Shown in pieces: positions 55,588-64,000 of a stretch of 64,000 bases of DNA. Each line of letters opens with the position of its first letter. The stretch's first letter is position 1. The DNA comes from Budorcas taxicolor (Eukaryota > Chordata > Mammalia > Artiodactyla > Bovidae). Under the pieces are notes generated by a model that saw only the letters and a list, made by a program, of their open reading frames with translations, was not told the DNA's origin and did not search any database. The position numbers were made by a program, and so were the translations under genes. The stretch is taken from positions 151,309,622 to 151,373,621 of the forward strand of contig NC_068920.1 in assembly GCF_023091745.1 (NCBI RefSeq). The letters are read 5' to 3'.

Positions 55588-56575
55588 TTGCCAACATCCG
55601 CTGGATCATCGAAAAAGCAAGAAAGTTCCAGAAAAACATCTACTTCTTCTTTACTGACTATGCCAAAACCTTTGACTGTGTGGATCACAAGAAACTGCAG
55701 AAAATTCAAAAAGAGATGGGAATACCAGACCAGCTGATCTGCCTCCTGAGAAATCTATATGCAGGTCAAGAAGCAACAGTTAGAACCAGACATGGAACAA
55801 TAGATTGGTTCCAAACAGGAAAAGGCTATATATTGTCACCCTGCTTATTTAACTTATATGCAGAGTACATCATGAGAAATGCTGGGCTGGATGAAGCACA
55901 AGCTGGAATCAAGATTGCCGGGAGAAATATCAATAACCTCAGATATACAGATGACAACCCCTTTATGGCAAAAGCAAAGAAGAACTAAAGAGCCTCTTGA
56001 TGAAAGTGAAAGAGGAGAGTGAAAAAGTTGACTTAAAACTCAGCATTCAGAAAATGAAGATCATGGCATCCAGTCCCATCATTTCATGGCAAATCAGTTC
56101 AGTTCAGTTCAGTTCAGTTGCTCAGTCGTGTCCAACTCTTTGTGACCCCATGAATCGCAGCACGCCAGGCCTCCCTGTCCATCACCAACTCCCAGAGTTC
56201 ACTCAGACTCACGTCCATCGAGTCCTTGAAATAGATGGGGAAAGAATAGAAACAATGAGAGACTTTATTTTGCGGGGCTCCAAAATTACTGCAGATGGTG
56301 ACTGCAGCCATAAAATTAAAAGATGGTTGCTCCTTGGAAGGAAAGCTATGGCCAACCTAGATAGCATATTAAAAAGCAGAGTCATTACTTTGCCAACAAA
56401 TATCCATCTAGTCAGTGCTATGGTTTTTCCAGTGGTCATGTATGGATGTGAGAGTTGGACTATACAGAAAGCTGAGGGCCGAAGAATTGACGCTTTGATA
56501 TTGGAGAAGACTCTGGAGAGTCCCTTGGACTGCAAGGAGATCCAACCAGTCCACCCTAAAGGAAATCAGTCCTGA
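55588..56575 (+). pseudogene. BovB RT remnant with YTDD and lost motif B core
   Basis: In the frame 55680-55988 the catalytic box reads YTDD (55944-55955) instead of YADD, keeping both Asp residues. Motif B is damaged: GKG is followed directly by YILSPCLF, so the VRQGC segment is deleted. A frameshift near 55975 leads to the frame 55997-56575. This reads BovB, then about 45 residues encoded by the antisense insertion, then BovB again. It is inactive as an RT because motif B and the endonuclease are missing. Confidence 0.9.
56095..56228 (-). mobile_element. BovB 3' tail inserted antisense in a BovB
   Basis: cagttcagttcagttcagtt, gctcagtcgtgtccaactct, ttgtgaccccatgaatcgca and cgccaggcctccctgtccat are the antisense terminal BovB sequence. 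The 4-bp aaat at 56091-56094 and 56229-56232 is the duplicated target. Insert plus duplication is 138 bases, a multiple of three. Confidence 0.92.
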
Positions 56576-56827
56576 ATATTCATTGGAAGGACTGATGCTG
56601 AAGCGTACTTTGGCTACCTGATGCAAAGAACTGACTCGTTAGAAAAGACCCTGATGCTGGAAAAGATTGAAGGAAAGAGGAGAAGGGGACGACAGAGGAT
56701 GAGATGGTTGGGTAGCATCACCGACTCTGTGGACATGTGTTTGAACAAGCTCTGGGAGTTACTGATGGACAGGGAGGCCTAGCATGCTGCAGTCCATAGG
56801 GTTGCAAAGAGTCGGACAAGACTGAGT

Positions 56828-57249
56828 TATAATATTTGTACTAATATACTTTATAAAATTGATAAATTTGGAGGGTGGACTTGAAGTTTCATCCAAGTGA
56901 AGAGGTCAGCAAATCCTCTTCACCCAGTAAAACAGATATTAAACTGGACAAAAATAACAAAACAACCATCCTAAGGGTTCTAAAGAGTAACCAAAAGCAA
57001 ACAATGAACAGAGGCGTGTTTACTCATGAAAAGCTATTGAACTTTGGTCCCAGTAGTGGGAACCTGCAGTGGTCCTTTCCGGGGCTGCTCGCACCCCTCC
57101 TGCCTATTCAGTGACTGCAATGTTGCTTCCAATGGGTAGAGAAGGGAGGACATGCAGAAGGAGAAAGTCCAGGCAGCCTTTTAATGCCTGAGCATTAAAT
57201 GCACTGCATGGGGATCCACCAGTAGAAGGAAGAAGACTTATTGGCACCA
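56828..57249. other. Unique spacer
   Basis: No element recognised. The 79-codon frame at 56875-57114 has no domain. Confidence 0.35.
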
Positions 57250-58145
57250 AAAGTTTGAGCACAAACTTTAAATAATCATCAGTTGAAAAATAAACTATGT
57301 AGACGCAGGAGTGACCCCTAAGAATCCAGATCTAAAGATAAAAATAAGAAAAGCAAAATAAGCAAAGAGCTCCCCAGCTACACATCATAGGGAAGACTGA
57401 TACTGGAGACTGAGTCTAGGCAAGTGATAAATATAACAAAAAGCAGAAGCAACAATGATAACACTCAGGGAAGAAATTCATAGTTGCAATAATCCATTGC
57501 CTAAAATTTCCAGTTTTCAATAAAAAAAAATTATGAGGCTTGTAAAAACAGGGAGGTGTGATTCATATTCAGAGGGAGAAGAGGAAGTAGTTAGCAAAAA
57601 TTGATTATAATGGAGCCCAGAGGCAGAATTTAGCAGACAAAAACTTCAGAGCAACTGAAAATACTCAAATTATGCAAACTCTAGTTAAAGAATTAAATAC
57701 AAATATGATGAAAATGGCCCCATGAGTAGGGAATCTCAATAAAAATACTAGAATTACAAAAAATAAGCAGTGGAAAATTTGAAGCCATAAAGTACAGTAA
57801 CTGAAATGAAAACTGTAGTGAGTGGGTTCAACAAGTAAGGGATGTGAGACGGTAAAAGAAAGAATCAGTGAAAGTGAACAAGAATCAATAGAAATGATCC
57901 AAACTGAACCACAGATTAAAAGATTTAAAAAGAGAAGAAACATTAATTGAAGATAGATACTTATGAGACATCAAGGAAACCAGCACACGTAACAGGAGTT
58001 TCAGAAAGAGTAAAGAGTGATAAAGGGGAAGAAAACCTTCCCAAATTTGGTGAAATACACTAATCTACAGACCCAAGTGGTTCACTGAAGTTTAAATAGA
58101 AAAACATAAAGACCCACACCTACATGCATTGCAGTCAAACTATGA
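57250..58145 (+). mobile_element. Old L1M/HAL1-like LINE segment
   Basis: Best recognised from 57600: gtggaaaatttgaagccata, agaaagaatcagtgaaagtg, aaccttcccaaatttggtga, cactaatctacagacccaag and cattgcagtcaaactatgaa follow the same family as 12200-13195, covering an overlapping upstream part. Highly diverged. Confidence 0.6.
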
Positions 58146-58615
58146 AGAGTCTCAGGGTGTCTCCCCCATCAGAGGTTCAAGCTTTCCTCGTTAACTTTGG
58201 GCCGTGTCCTGGAAGGAAGACACCAGAAGTAAGAAAGTGCCAGAGAGCTGACAGCTTAAACCACTTGCAGAGACGGATACAGGCTGTTCTCAGCCACCTG
58301 ACTTCTTGCCAACAAGCTCCCCAGGCCAGCCGGGCTGACTTGACCCCACATCGCCCTCTGAGGAGAGCGAGTGTAAGTGCGAGCATTTCCTCCACCCAGA
58401 GAATGTGTGGTCCAGCTCTGGCCCTGGAAAGCTCCATCACTGACCTGCCTCCTGAACCAGGCACTCACTGCCCTGCATGTGACCCTGGCTTCTTTCTCCA
58501 TCTTGGATGCATGGATAACAAGCCTGCCCTGCCTGTGTGTCACATGAAGTAGGAACTCAGAGTAAGGAAAGCTATAACCATCACACAGACTTCATATTCT
58601 TCTTTTCTTTTGTAG

Positions 58616-58682
58616 ATGAATAAATACACATTCATTCTTGAATTAATTTATTAGCAATGATCACAGATTCAGCAAACAGGAG
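58616..58682 (+). other. Splice-like segment, noncoding in all frames
   Basis: A strong pyrimidine tract and AG (cttcttttcttttgtag) precede a 67-base segment that ends at gag|gtgagt, a near-ideal donor. Stops occur in all three frames, so at best it is a noncoding or terminal exon. Confidence 0.2.
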
Positions 58683-59071
58683 GTGAGTCGCCTCAATTTT
58701 CAAAGCGCCAAGAGCATACAGTTACATTTGCTCCCATGAAGGAAACAAACAACAGTGAGAGACAGGGACAGGCATCAAGAGATCGTGCTGGTGGAGGCAT
58801 AATTACCAACTAAGATGAACGTTCCAAAAGAGAGGGAACCCGGTTCCCCCAGAGCGTGTGTAAATGAAGCAACCCCAGCCTGGGAAGCGAGGGGCAGACT
58901 CGGCTGTTCCTGAGAAGGTGACGCTTGAGCTGAGCTCTGACAGGTGAGAGGAGGGAGCAGGCTGGGGTGGGGGGAAGGCAGGATGCAGAGAGAGAGGCTG
59001 TGACAGCTGCCGCCAGTGGGAGACAGGGTGTGGATCATCGGGAGCTGCTCTCAACCCAGGAGGCATCGCGG

Positions 59072-59127
59072 TGGGGGAGGGGAGGGGAGGGGAAGGGAGG
59101 GGGGAGGGGAAGAGGGGGAGGGGAGGA
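59072..59127 (+). other. G-rich tract with strong G-quadruplex potential
   Basis: About ten G runs of three to six separated by A or AA in 56 bases (tgggggaggggaggggagg and so on). Confidence 0.85.
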
Positions 59128-59245
59128 GGACCAACGACCCTCAGCTTCGCCAGCCCTTCAGCTCTTGGGAGGGGTTTGGTCTTCATTCCAGCTGCAAAGG
59201 AAAACAAGGAGACTCTTGTGCTCACCACACTAACTCCCCGTGTGC

Positions 59246-59468
59246 CCGCAGTGTCGTTGTTTAGTTGCTTGGTCGTGTCTGACTCTTTGTGACCCCATGG
59301 GCTGTAGCCCGCAGGCTCCTCTGTCCGTGGGATTCTTCAGGCACGAATCCTGGAGTGGGTTGCCATTTCCTCCTCCAGGGGATCATCCCGACCCAAGGAT
59401 CGAACCGGAGTCTCTTGCGCTTCCTGCATTGGCAGGCGGGCTCTTTGCCCACTGAGCCACCTGGGAAG
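59246..59468 (-). mobile_element. Bov-tA SINE, antisense, with TSD
   Basis: gttgtttagttgcttggtcg to gccacctgggaagcc. The direct repeat cccgtgtgc at 59237-59245 and 59469-59477 may share its first bases with the SINE head. Confidence 0.93.
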
Positions 59469-59477
59469 CCCGTGTGC

Positions 59478-60399
59478 TCCCATTAAACCAGTGCAACTCA
59501 TCATCATCATCACTTATTTCCCTCGGAATCACAAAGATAGAAAAGACGCAAGAAAACACTCAGTGCAAACAAGTCATGGCCCGCTGAGGAAGCAGGGTGC
59601 CAAGCGCACGATTTCAGCAGATGCCCGGCCCTGAGTCGATGGTCTTTCTGCTAAAACAACTGACTCGGCATCTCTCCTCTTACAGTCTCAGATGACATGG
59701 TAGGGATTGAACCTTCTTTCAATGACTAACCTCATTTTTAACACAATTACTCATTTATTTAATAAATATTTATTGAGCGGGTATGTGCTGGGCTTTGTGC
59801 TTAATAAATTATTAAATTTTCATCATGATGTGCATGGACACTGGGGCCTGATACAAGAGTGGATAATACTCTCATTTACTACTTGAGCTGATATTACACA
59901 GTCATCATAAAATTACTTATCACAGCCCAGTTTTTCCAATTACCATAGTGCCATTGAATGATCTATCAAGAAGGAAGATAGTTTATAAAACCCAAGCCTA
60001 AAAAATATTTTTAAATGTTTTCTAAAAGCATGGACCCACCCCCAGTTTCTAAAAGTAATATTTTGTCACTATAAAAATTATTTAAAAATATAAAAATAGT
60101 AGGAATAAAATGCTTGCCATATGTAAAGGCAAGTGCTAATAGATATATTGATGTATTTTTCTAGATTTTTGTCCCCTATGTACAGGTTTTCTGGATGATA
60201 CCTCAAGATTTATCTCTTTAAATTTAATATTTTACAACAGCTTTTCCCAGTGTTATTAAAAATTCATTGTAAACATCATTTCACCTTCCAAATACCAACG
60301 AAATAAAATGGTCAAATTTCTCTAGACTTCCACTTTTTTGCCAACAGAAGGAGTACAGCAGTAAGTGCTCTCTTCATAAGTGTTTGCCCAAATGTGACA
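59478..60399. other. AT-rich DNA with an old-repeat patch
   Basis: A short (ATC)n run lies near 59499-59512. The 59755-59870 part (tttaataaatatttattgagcgg) resembles the start of an old MIR- or L2-class element. Otherwise unassigned. Confidence 0.4.
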
Positions 60400-60785
60400 G
60401 ATAACAACATTAATTATATTTGCTACATGCCTCACACCATGCTTTCTATGCTTAATCTTATTTAATCTCTATAATAATCTTATTAGGTAAAAACTGTTAT
60501 TATCCAGGGGCTTCCCATGTGGTGCAGTGGTAAAGAATCTGCCTGCCAATGCAGGAGATGCAAGAGACACAGGTTCGATTCCTGGGTCAGGAAGACCCCC
60601 TGGAGAAGCAAATGGCAACCCACTCCAGTATTCTTGCCTGGAGAATCCGATGGACAGAGGAGCCTGGCGGGCCACTCTCTGTGGAGTCGCAGAGAGTCGG
60701 ACACGAATGAGCACACACATGCACATTAGTATTCTTATTCTCCAAATAAGGAAGCAAAAGCTGAGAGCTCTGACCAAACAGTGCA
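60400..60785 (+). mobile_element. MIR SINE, interrupted by Bov-tA
   Basis: The left part (tgcctcacaccatgctttct, tctataataatcttattagg, aaaactgttattatcc) and right part (ttctccaaataaggaagcaa, agctgagagctctgacc) are contiguous MIR sequence split by the SINE at 60507-60734. Confidence 0.65.
60507..60734 (+). mobile_element. Bov-tA SINE, inside a MIR
   Basis: ggggcttcccatgtggtgcag head, ggttcgattcc box B, gtcggacacgaatgagcac and a CACACATGCACA tail. Flanks ttattatcca (60497-60506) and ttattctcca (60735-60744) are a 10-bp TSD with one mismatch. Confidence 0.94.
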
Positions 60786-60837
60786 TCTAACATTTCCTTT
60801 GTGTCCTGCAGGCTTCCACCCGTTCCCTGAGGCAGAG

Positions 60838-60990
60838 GCCATTGTTATCATCCCATCTTACAAGTGAGGAGATGGAGCATTCAGTAAGGAGCTTTCCCAG
60901 GGTGCACCCCTCACCTGGGCGGGAGCTGTGATTTTATCCACAGGCTGGTTTCAGAGACCGACTCTGAACCAGCCCAGAGCTCAGGTGGCA
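60838..60990 (+). mobile_element. MIR SINE, second copy
   Basis: ttgttatcatcccatcttac, aagtgaggagatggagcatt, gctttcccagggtgcac and gggcgggagctgtgatttta follow the MIR core and 3' half. Confidence 0.65.
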
Positions 60991-61652
60991 GGTGAAGTGC
61001 AGAAATCAAGATTATCCCCTGGGGATACCTTCCCAGAAACCGCCCTCCCTCTAGAAGCACACCCTCAAATTTCATAACATCCCCCAGAACTATACTCTGG
61101 TTCAGAAAGCAGAACCATGACTGTTTAGGCAAGCGCTGTGTGTTTGCTAGCATCTTGCAGACACAAAAGAGGCATATTGTCAAAAGTTGAGTGAAAGGAG
61201 CCTTCTGCTCCCAGACTTCCTGCTGGATACGCCTCGTGTTCACATTGCACACCTGCTTCCAGCCGCATCTGCGCACCACTGCCGTCTCTGGGCATGGCTC
61301 CTCTCCCTCATCCTCTGTGGCTCCTGGTGGCTTTTACAGGTCCCACCACTGGACCTGGAAGCATCCTTGCCAGGGTGACTTTCTGCAGGGGAGGAAAATA
61401 AAAAAGGAATCAAGTAAAAGGGGAGGAAAGGAGGCAGAAGAAAGCACAAGCAGTTCTCCTTACAGGAGGAAAATAAGTCAGTCTGAGACCTGGATTTGGA
61501 ACAAAGTTTATGAAGTACATCTCAGCAGCAGGTTTACCTGCTCTGCAAACATGCAGCCTGGGGATGACGAAGTGTCTGTGCAGCTGGGTGAGCATCCTGT
61601 CTGACCACAAGTGAGCTCATCAGATAGAGTGAGATTTATTTCTAATCAAAAC
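60991..61652. other. Unique DNA
   Basis: No repeat recognised. The overlapping 122- and 137-codon frames on opposite strands show no domain. Confidence 0.35.
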
Positions 61653-61876
61653 ACATGCATGCTAAGTTGTTCGGTCATGTCCAACTCTTTGTGACCCCAT
61701 GGACTGTAGCCCTTCAGGCTCCTTTGTCCAAGGGATTCCCCAGGCAAGAATACTGGAGTGGGTTGCCATGCCCTCCTCCAGGGGATCTTCCCAACCCAGG
61801 GATCGAACCCCTGTCTCTTCCATCTTCTGCACTGGCAGGCAGGCTCTTTTCCACTAGCATCACCTGGGAAGCCCCC
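61653..61876 (-). mobile_element. Bov-tA SINE, antisense
   Basis: gctaagttgttcggtcatgt to catcacctgggaagccc. Complete copy with no clear TSD. Confidence 0.92.
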
Positions 61877-62592
61877 AGTAAAAATGCAGGGCTCTTCAAA
61901 TTCCCACGAAAACCCCCAACTCTCTAGGTGGAGTTCATTTGCCTTTGGAAAATAGTGACATGGTACTTACAAAAGGAAAGAAAGGGGAGTCTTATAAATA
62001 AATTCAAGACAGGTTTTAAGGAGAATCAAATAGAGAATAGAGCTCACCAAAAAAAAAAAAAAAAGAAAACTTTTGTGATTTCAGTTAAGTGAATCTAAAA
62101 CATATGGATGAAATTTCTCCTAAATCGCATGTGCATTTTGTAAAAATCAAAACAAAAAAAGCCTTGGGTATAGCACATTTTATTTTTGTTTTCAATTTTC
62201 TTAAGTGTCTATCACAGCAACCTCTGGGTAGAGACACACAAAAAAATGAATATAATTAGTGACAAATCAACGACAAAACCCCACTCTACACAGACCTCAG
62301 CTCCCCCATTCTTGCCATTTAGTTTGTTAAAAGGTCAACTTCTCATTTCAAGTTTGGACAGCCCTCAATCAAAAGTAACATTAGCTTCCTGGTATGTTGT
62401 GAGGGTGGAGGTGATGTTTACAGAGTGCCTTGGTGATGTCACCTCCTGTACTGATGGCAAAGATAACTGCAAGCTTTCTTAAATTGTTTAAACGAGGTTT
62501 AGCACCTTGCCAAAAGTGCAATACATTGCTTAGAGAAAATGAAACAGAAATGAAAGACCCAGAGAGATTAACCGAGTATCTAATCATAATTG
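61877..62592. other. Unassigned AT-rich DNA
   Basis: A long A run begins at 62049. No element or gene recognised. Confidence 0.4.
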
Positions 62593-62740
62593 AGATGGTT
62601 GGATGGCATCAGTGATTCAATGGACATGAGTCTGAACAAACTCCTGGAGATAGTGAAGGACAGGGAAATCTAGTGTGCTGTGTGTAGTTCTTTGGGTCAC
62701 AAAGATTCAGACACAACTGAGCAGCTGAACAGTAACAGCC
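62593..62740 (+). mobile_element. BovB 3' end fragment
   Basis: gagatggttggatggcatca to cacaactgagcagctgaac is the terminal 150 bases of BovB, severely 5'-truncated. Confidence 0.9.
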
Positions 62741-64000
62741 ACAATTGGATGAGCTGGGCACACAGCCTGCACTGCTCTGGGGACCACATAGAAGTCTGCT
62801 GAACTTGACCCAGACCCACATTTCAAGGACTTAGCAATGTACATCAGACAAAACAGATCAACACAGGTGGAAACTGAGACTAGTTCCACTGCCATCTTAC
62901 AAGCAGTCTGTAACACTGAGCTCCCTTAAAACACAGCCCTTAGAGAACCTGCCCAGACGCGGGGTGCAAGGAAATGAATATAAATATGCATCCAGAAAGG
63001 ATTAGGTGTCATCTGTGAAAACTCTAGATGTAAATCTTACATCATTGCCCTCAAACTGGCCTGACCTCTAGATTGCTGCCCTGGTCATCGTGAAGCAGAT
63101 AATGAGTTCTAGCAAAGCAGAACCCTGGGCTGGGAGGACTCAGGCTGGTCCTGCAGGTAGGGATGAAGGTAAGCAAGCATTCCACAGTCCAGGGATCCTC
63201 AAAGTCTGGCCCTAAGACCCTGGAGGTGCATATGCAAGCGGGTGGAGACCGAGAGTAGGGAGAAAGTGAGTGCGATGTGAAGGTCCTACACCCAAAGGAA
63301 AAAGCTCACAGCCCCTGGAAATGTTCTCACTACATCTGGGCTCAACAAGACCTTCCATTTGCCTCAGGTCACTCTCCCGAAATGAACCCGTCACCTCCCG
63401 TTCTCTCTTCAGAGGGCTTCCAAACGTACCCAAGAGAGCGTAACCTCAGGGAAGTGAGGTGCAATGAAAGGAAGTTCCCCAGTGCACCTGTGGGAATGTG
63501 ACACATTCTTGCTACTGATTAGCATTCACCTGTAAAAATGGGACACTGTAGTATTCCATGGTACAAACAGCAGTTTCCTAGAAAACAATAGTGATCTCAA
63601 GGACAAAGAAATTTATTCTAAAGAAAATCACAAAGGGTCACAAATCCCACCGTTTACCAGAAGCTGGACACCGCTGTCCTCCTTGGAGTCAGCACAGCAA
63701 TGGACCCACAGGTGGACAGGCTCAAAGCCCAGCGGGGAGTCACTGTCCTGGTTATCTAACTTTGAGGCTTCCTGTGTCAAATAACAATGGAGCCACAGGC
63801 TTGAGGAATTTCTTTTTTCTTAATCAGAAATCATTTAGGGTGGTGGGAGTAAGAACTCTTGTATAGAATACCTTTCTCCTCCTTTTCCATGAAGTCATTT
63901 ATTTTTCCAGTGGGCTGAAACACCTTGGATACGGTTCAGATGATACATGGGCTCCCAGACTAGAAATTGTTTTTCAGAGAGCTGTGAACTCCAGGGGCTC
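62741..64000. other. Unique DNA to window end
   Basis: 1.26 kb without a recognised repeat. Short frames (up to 91 codons) have no recognised domain. No promoter or RNA gene seen. Confidence 0.4.

Larger units (their letters stand above)
55588..56827 (+). mobile_element. BovB LINE, RT to 3' end, carrying a nested BovB tail
   Basis: 5'-truncated in the RT (ttgccaacatccgctggatc) and ending gtcggacaagactgag. A 134-bp antisense BovB 3' end (56095-56228) is inserted within it. Further small deletions lie near 56500 and 56605. Confidence 0.94.
58146..59236. other. GC-richer unique DNA
   Basis: Contains open frames of up to 142 codons (58124-58552) and 141 codons (- strand 58803-59228), with no recognised domain. 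The splice-like segment 58616-58682 and the G-rich tract 59072-59127 lie here. Confidence 0.35.

Noticed and set aside
58124..58552. 142-residue frame on the + strand
   Set aside because: The start lies in the end of an old L1M segment and the rest has no recognisable domain. GC-richer DNA gives longer chance frames, and the - strand is also open in two frames.

Overview
This is ruminant nuclear DNA, most likely from a bovid. The diagnostic content is about 27 tRNA-Glu-derived Bov-tA SINEs or their fragments, one dimeric Bov-A2 SINE ending in (GCA)10, and about 13 pieces of the RTE-clade LINE BovB. Cetartiodactyl L1 3' ends, CHR-2 SINEs and older mammalian layers (MIR, L1M, MLT1 LTR) are also present. 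No bacterial, viral or organellar gene organisation is visible. I found no host protein-coding gene I can support, so the window reads as intergenic or intronic sequence. Family names come from recognising consensus features by eye, not from a library search, and boundaries are good to about 5-15 bases unless a target-site duplication (TSD) is quoted.

Layout. 1-8 kb: mostly low-copy AT-rich DNA with a CHR-2 SINE and a few Bov-tA copies. 8-15 kb: dense young insertions, with Bov-A2, Bov-tA, a 5'-inverted BovB with a 10-bp TSD, an old L1M segment and a 1.7-kb BovB with a degraded reverse transcriptase (RT). 15-29 kb: L1 3' ends interrupted by younger elements and two more BovB 3' ends. 29-31 kb: repeat-poor DNA containing a perfect inverted pair of TAATTA sites. 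31-40 kb: the richest block, with two Bov-tA copies sharing one target site, the best-preserved BovB (436-codon open frame), a 2.5-kb L1 with ORF2 remnants, and BovB tails. 40.7-44 kb: repeat-poor. 44-49 kb: L1M, an MLT1 LTR, a 58-bp alternating purine-pyrimidine tract and an L1 3' end with a G-rich core. 50-52 kb: a purine-skewed stretch I could not assign. 52-57 kb: a Bov-tA with a 15-bp TSD, a MIR, a second 5'-inverted BovB with an exact 15-bp TSD, and a BovB carrying an antisense BovB tail in frame. 57-64 kb: L1M, a G-rich tract, MIR copies and scattered SINEs.

How the parts relate. BovB is the autonomous partner: its single protein carries an APE-type endonuclease and an RT. Bov-tA and Bov-A2 share the BovB-derived Bov-A module and are known to depend on BovB. 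The nesting orders the insertions: MIR, L1M and MLT1 are oldest, then L1 3' ends, then BovB, Bov-tA and Bov-A2. I found no convincing new biological system. The most informative items are structural: two twin-primed BovB insertions, three copies of one target site flanking two SINEs, an antisense insertion that keeps an RT frame open, two kappaB-like motifs created inside a SINE, and a few repeat-free blocks or exon-like segments that may be functional.
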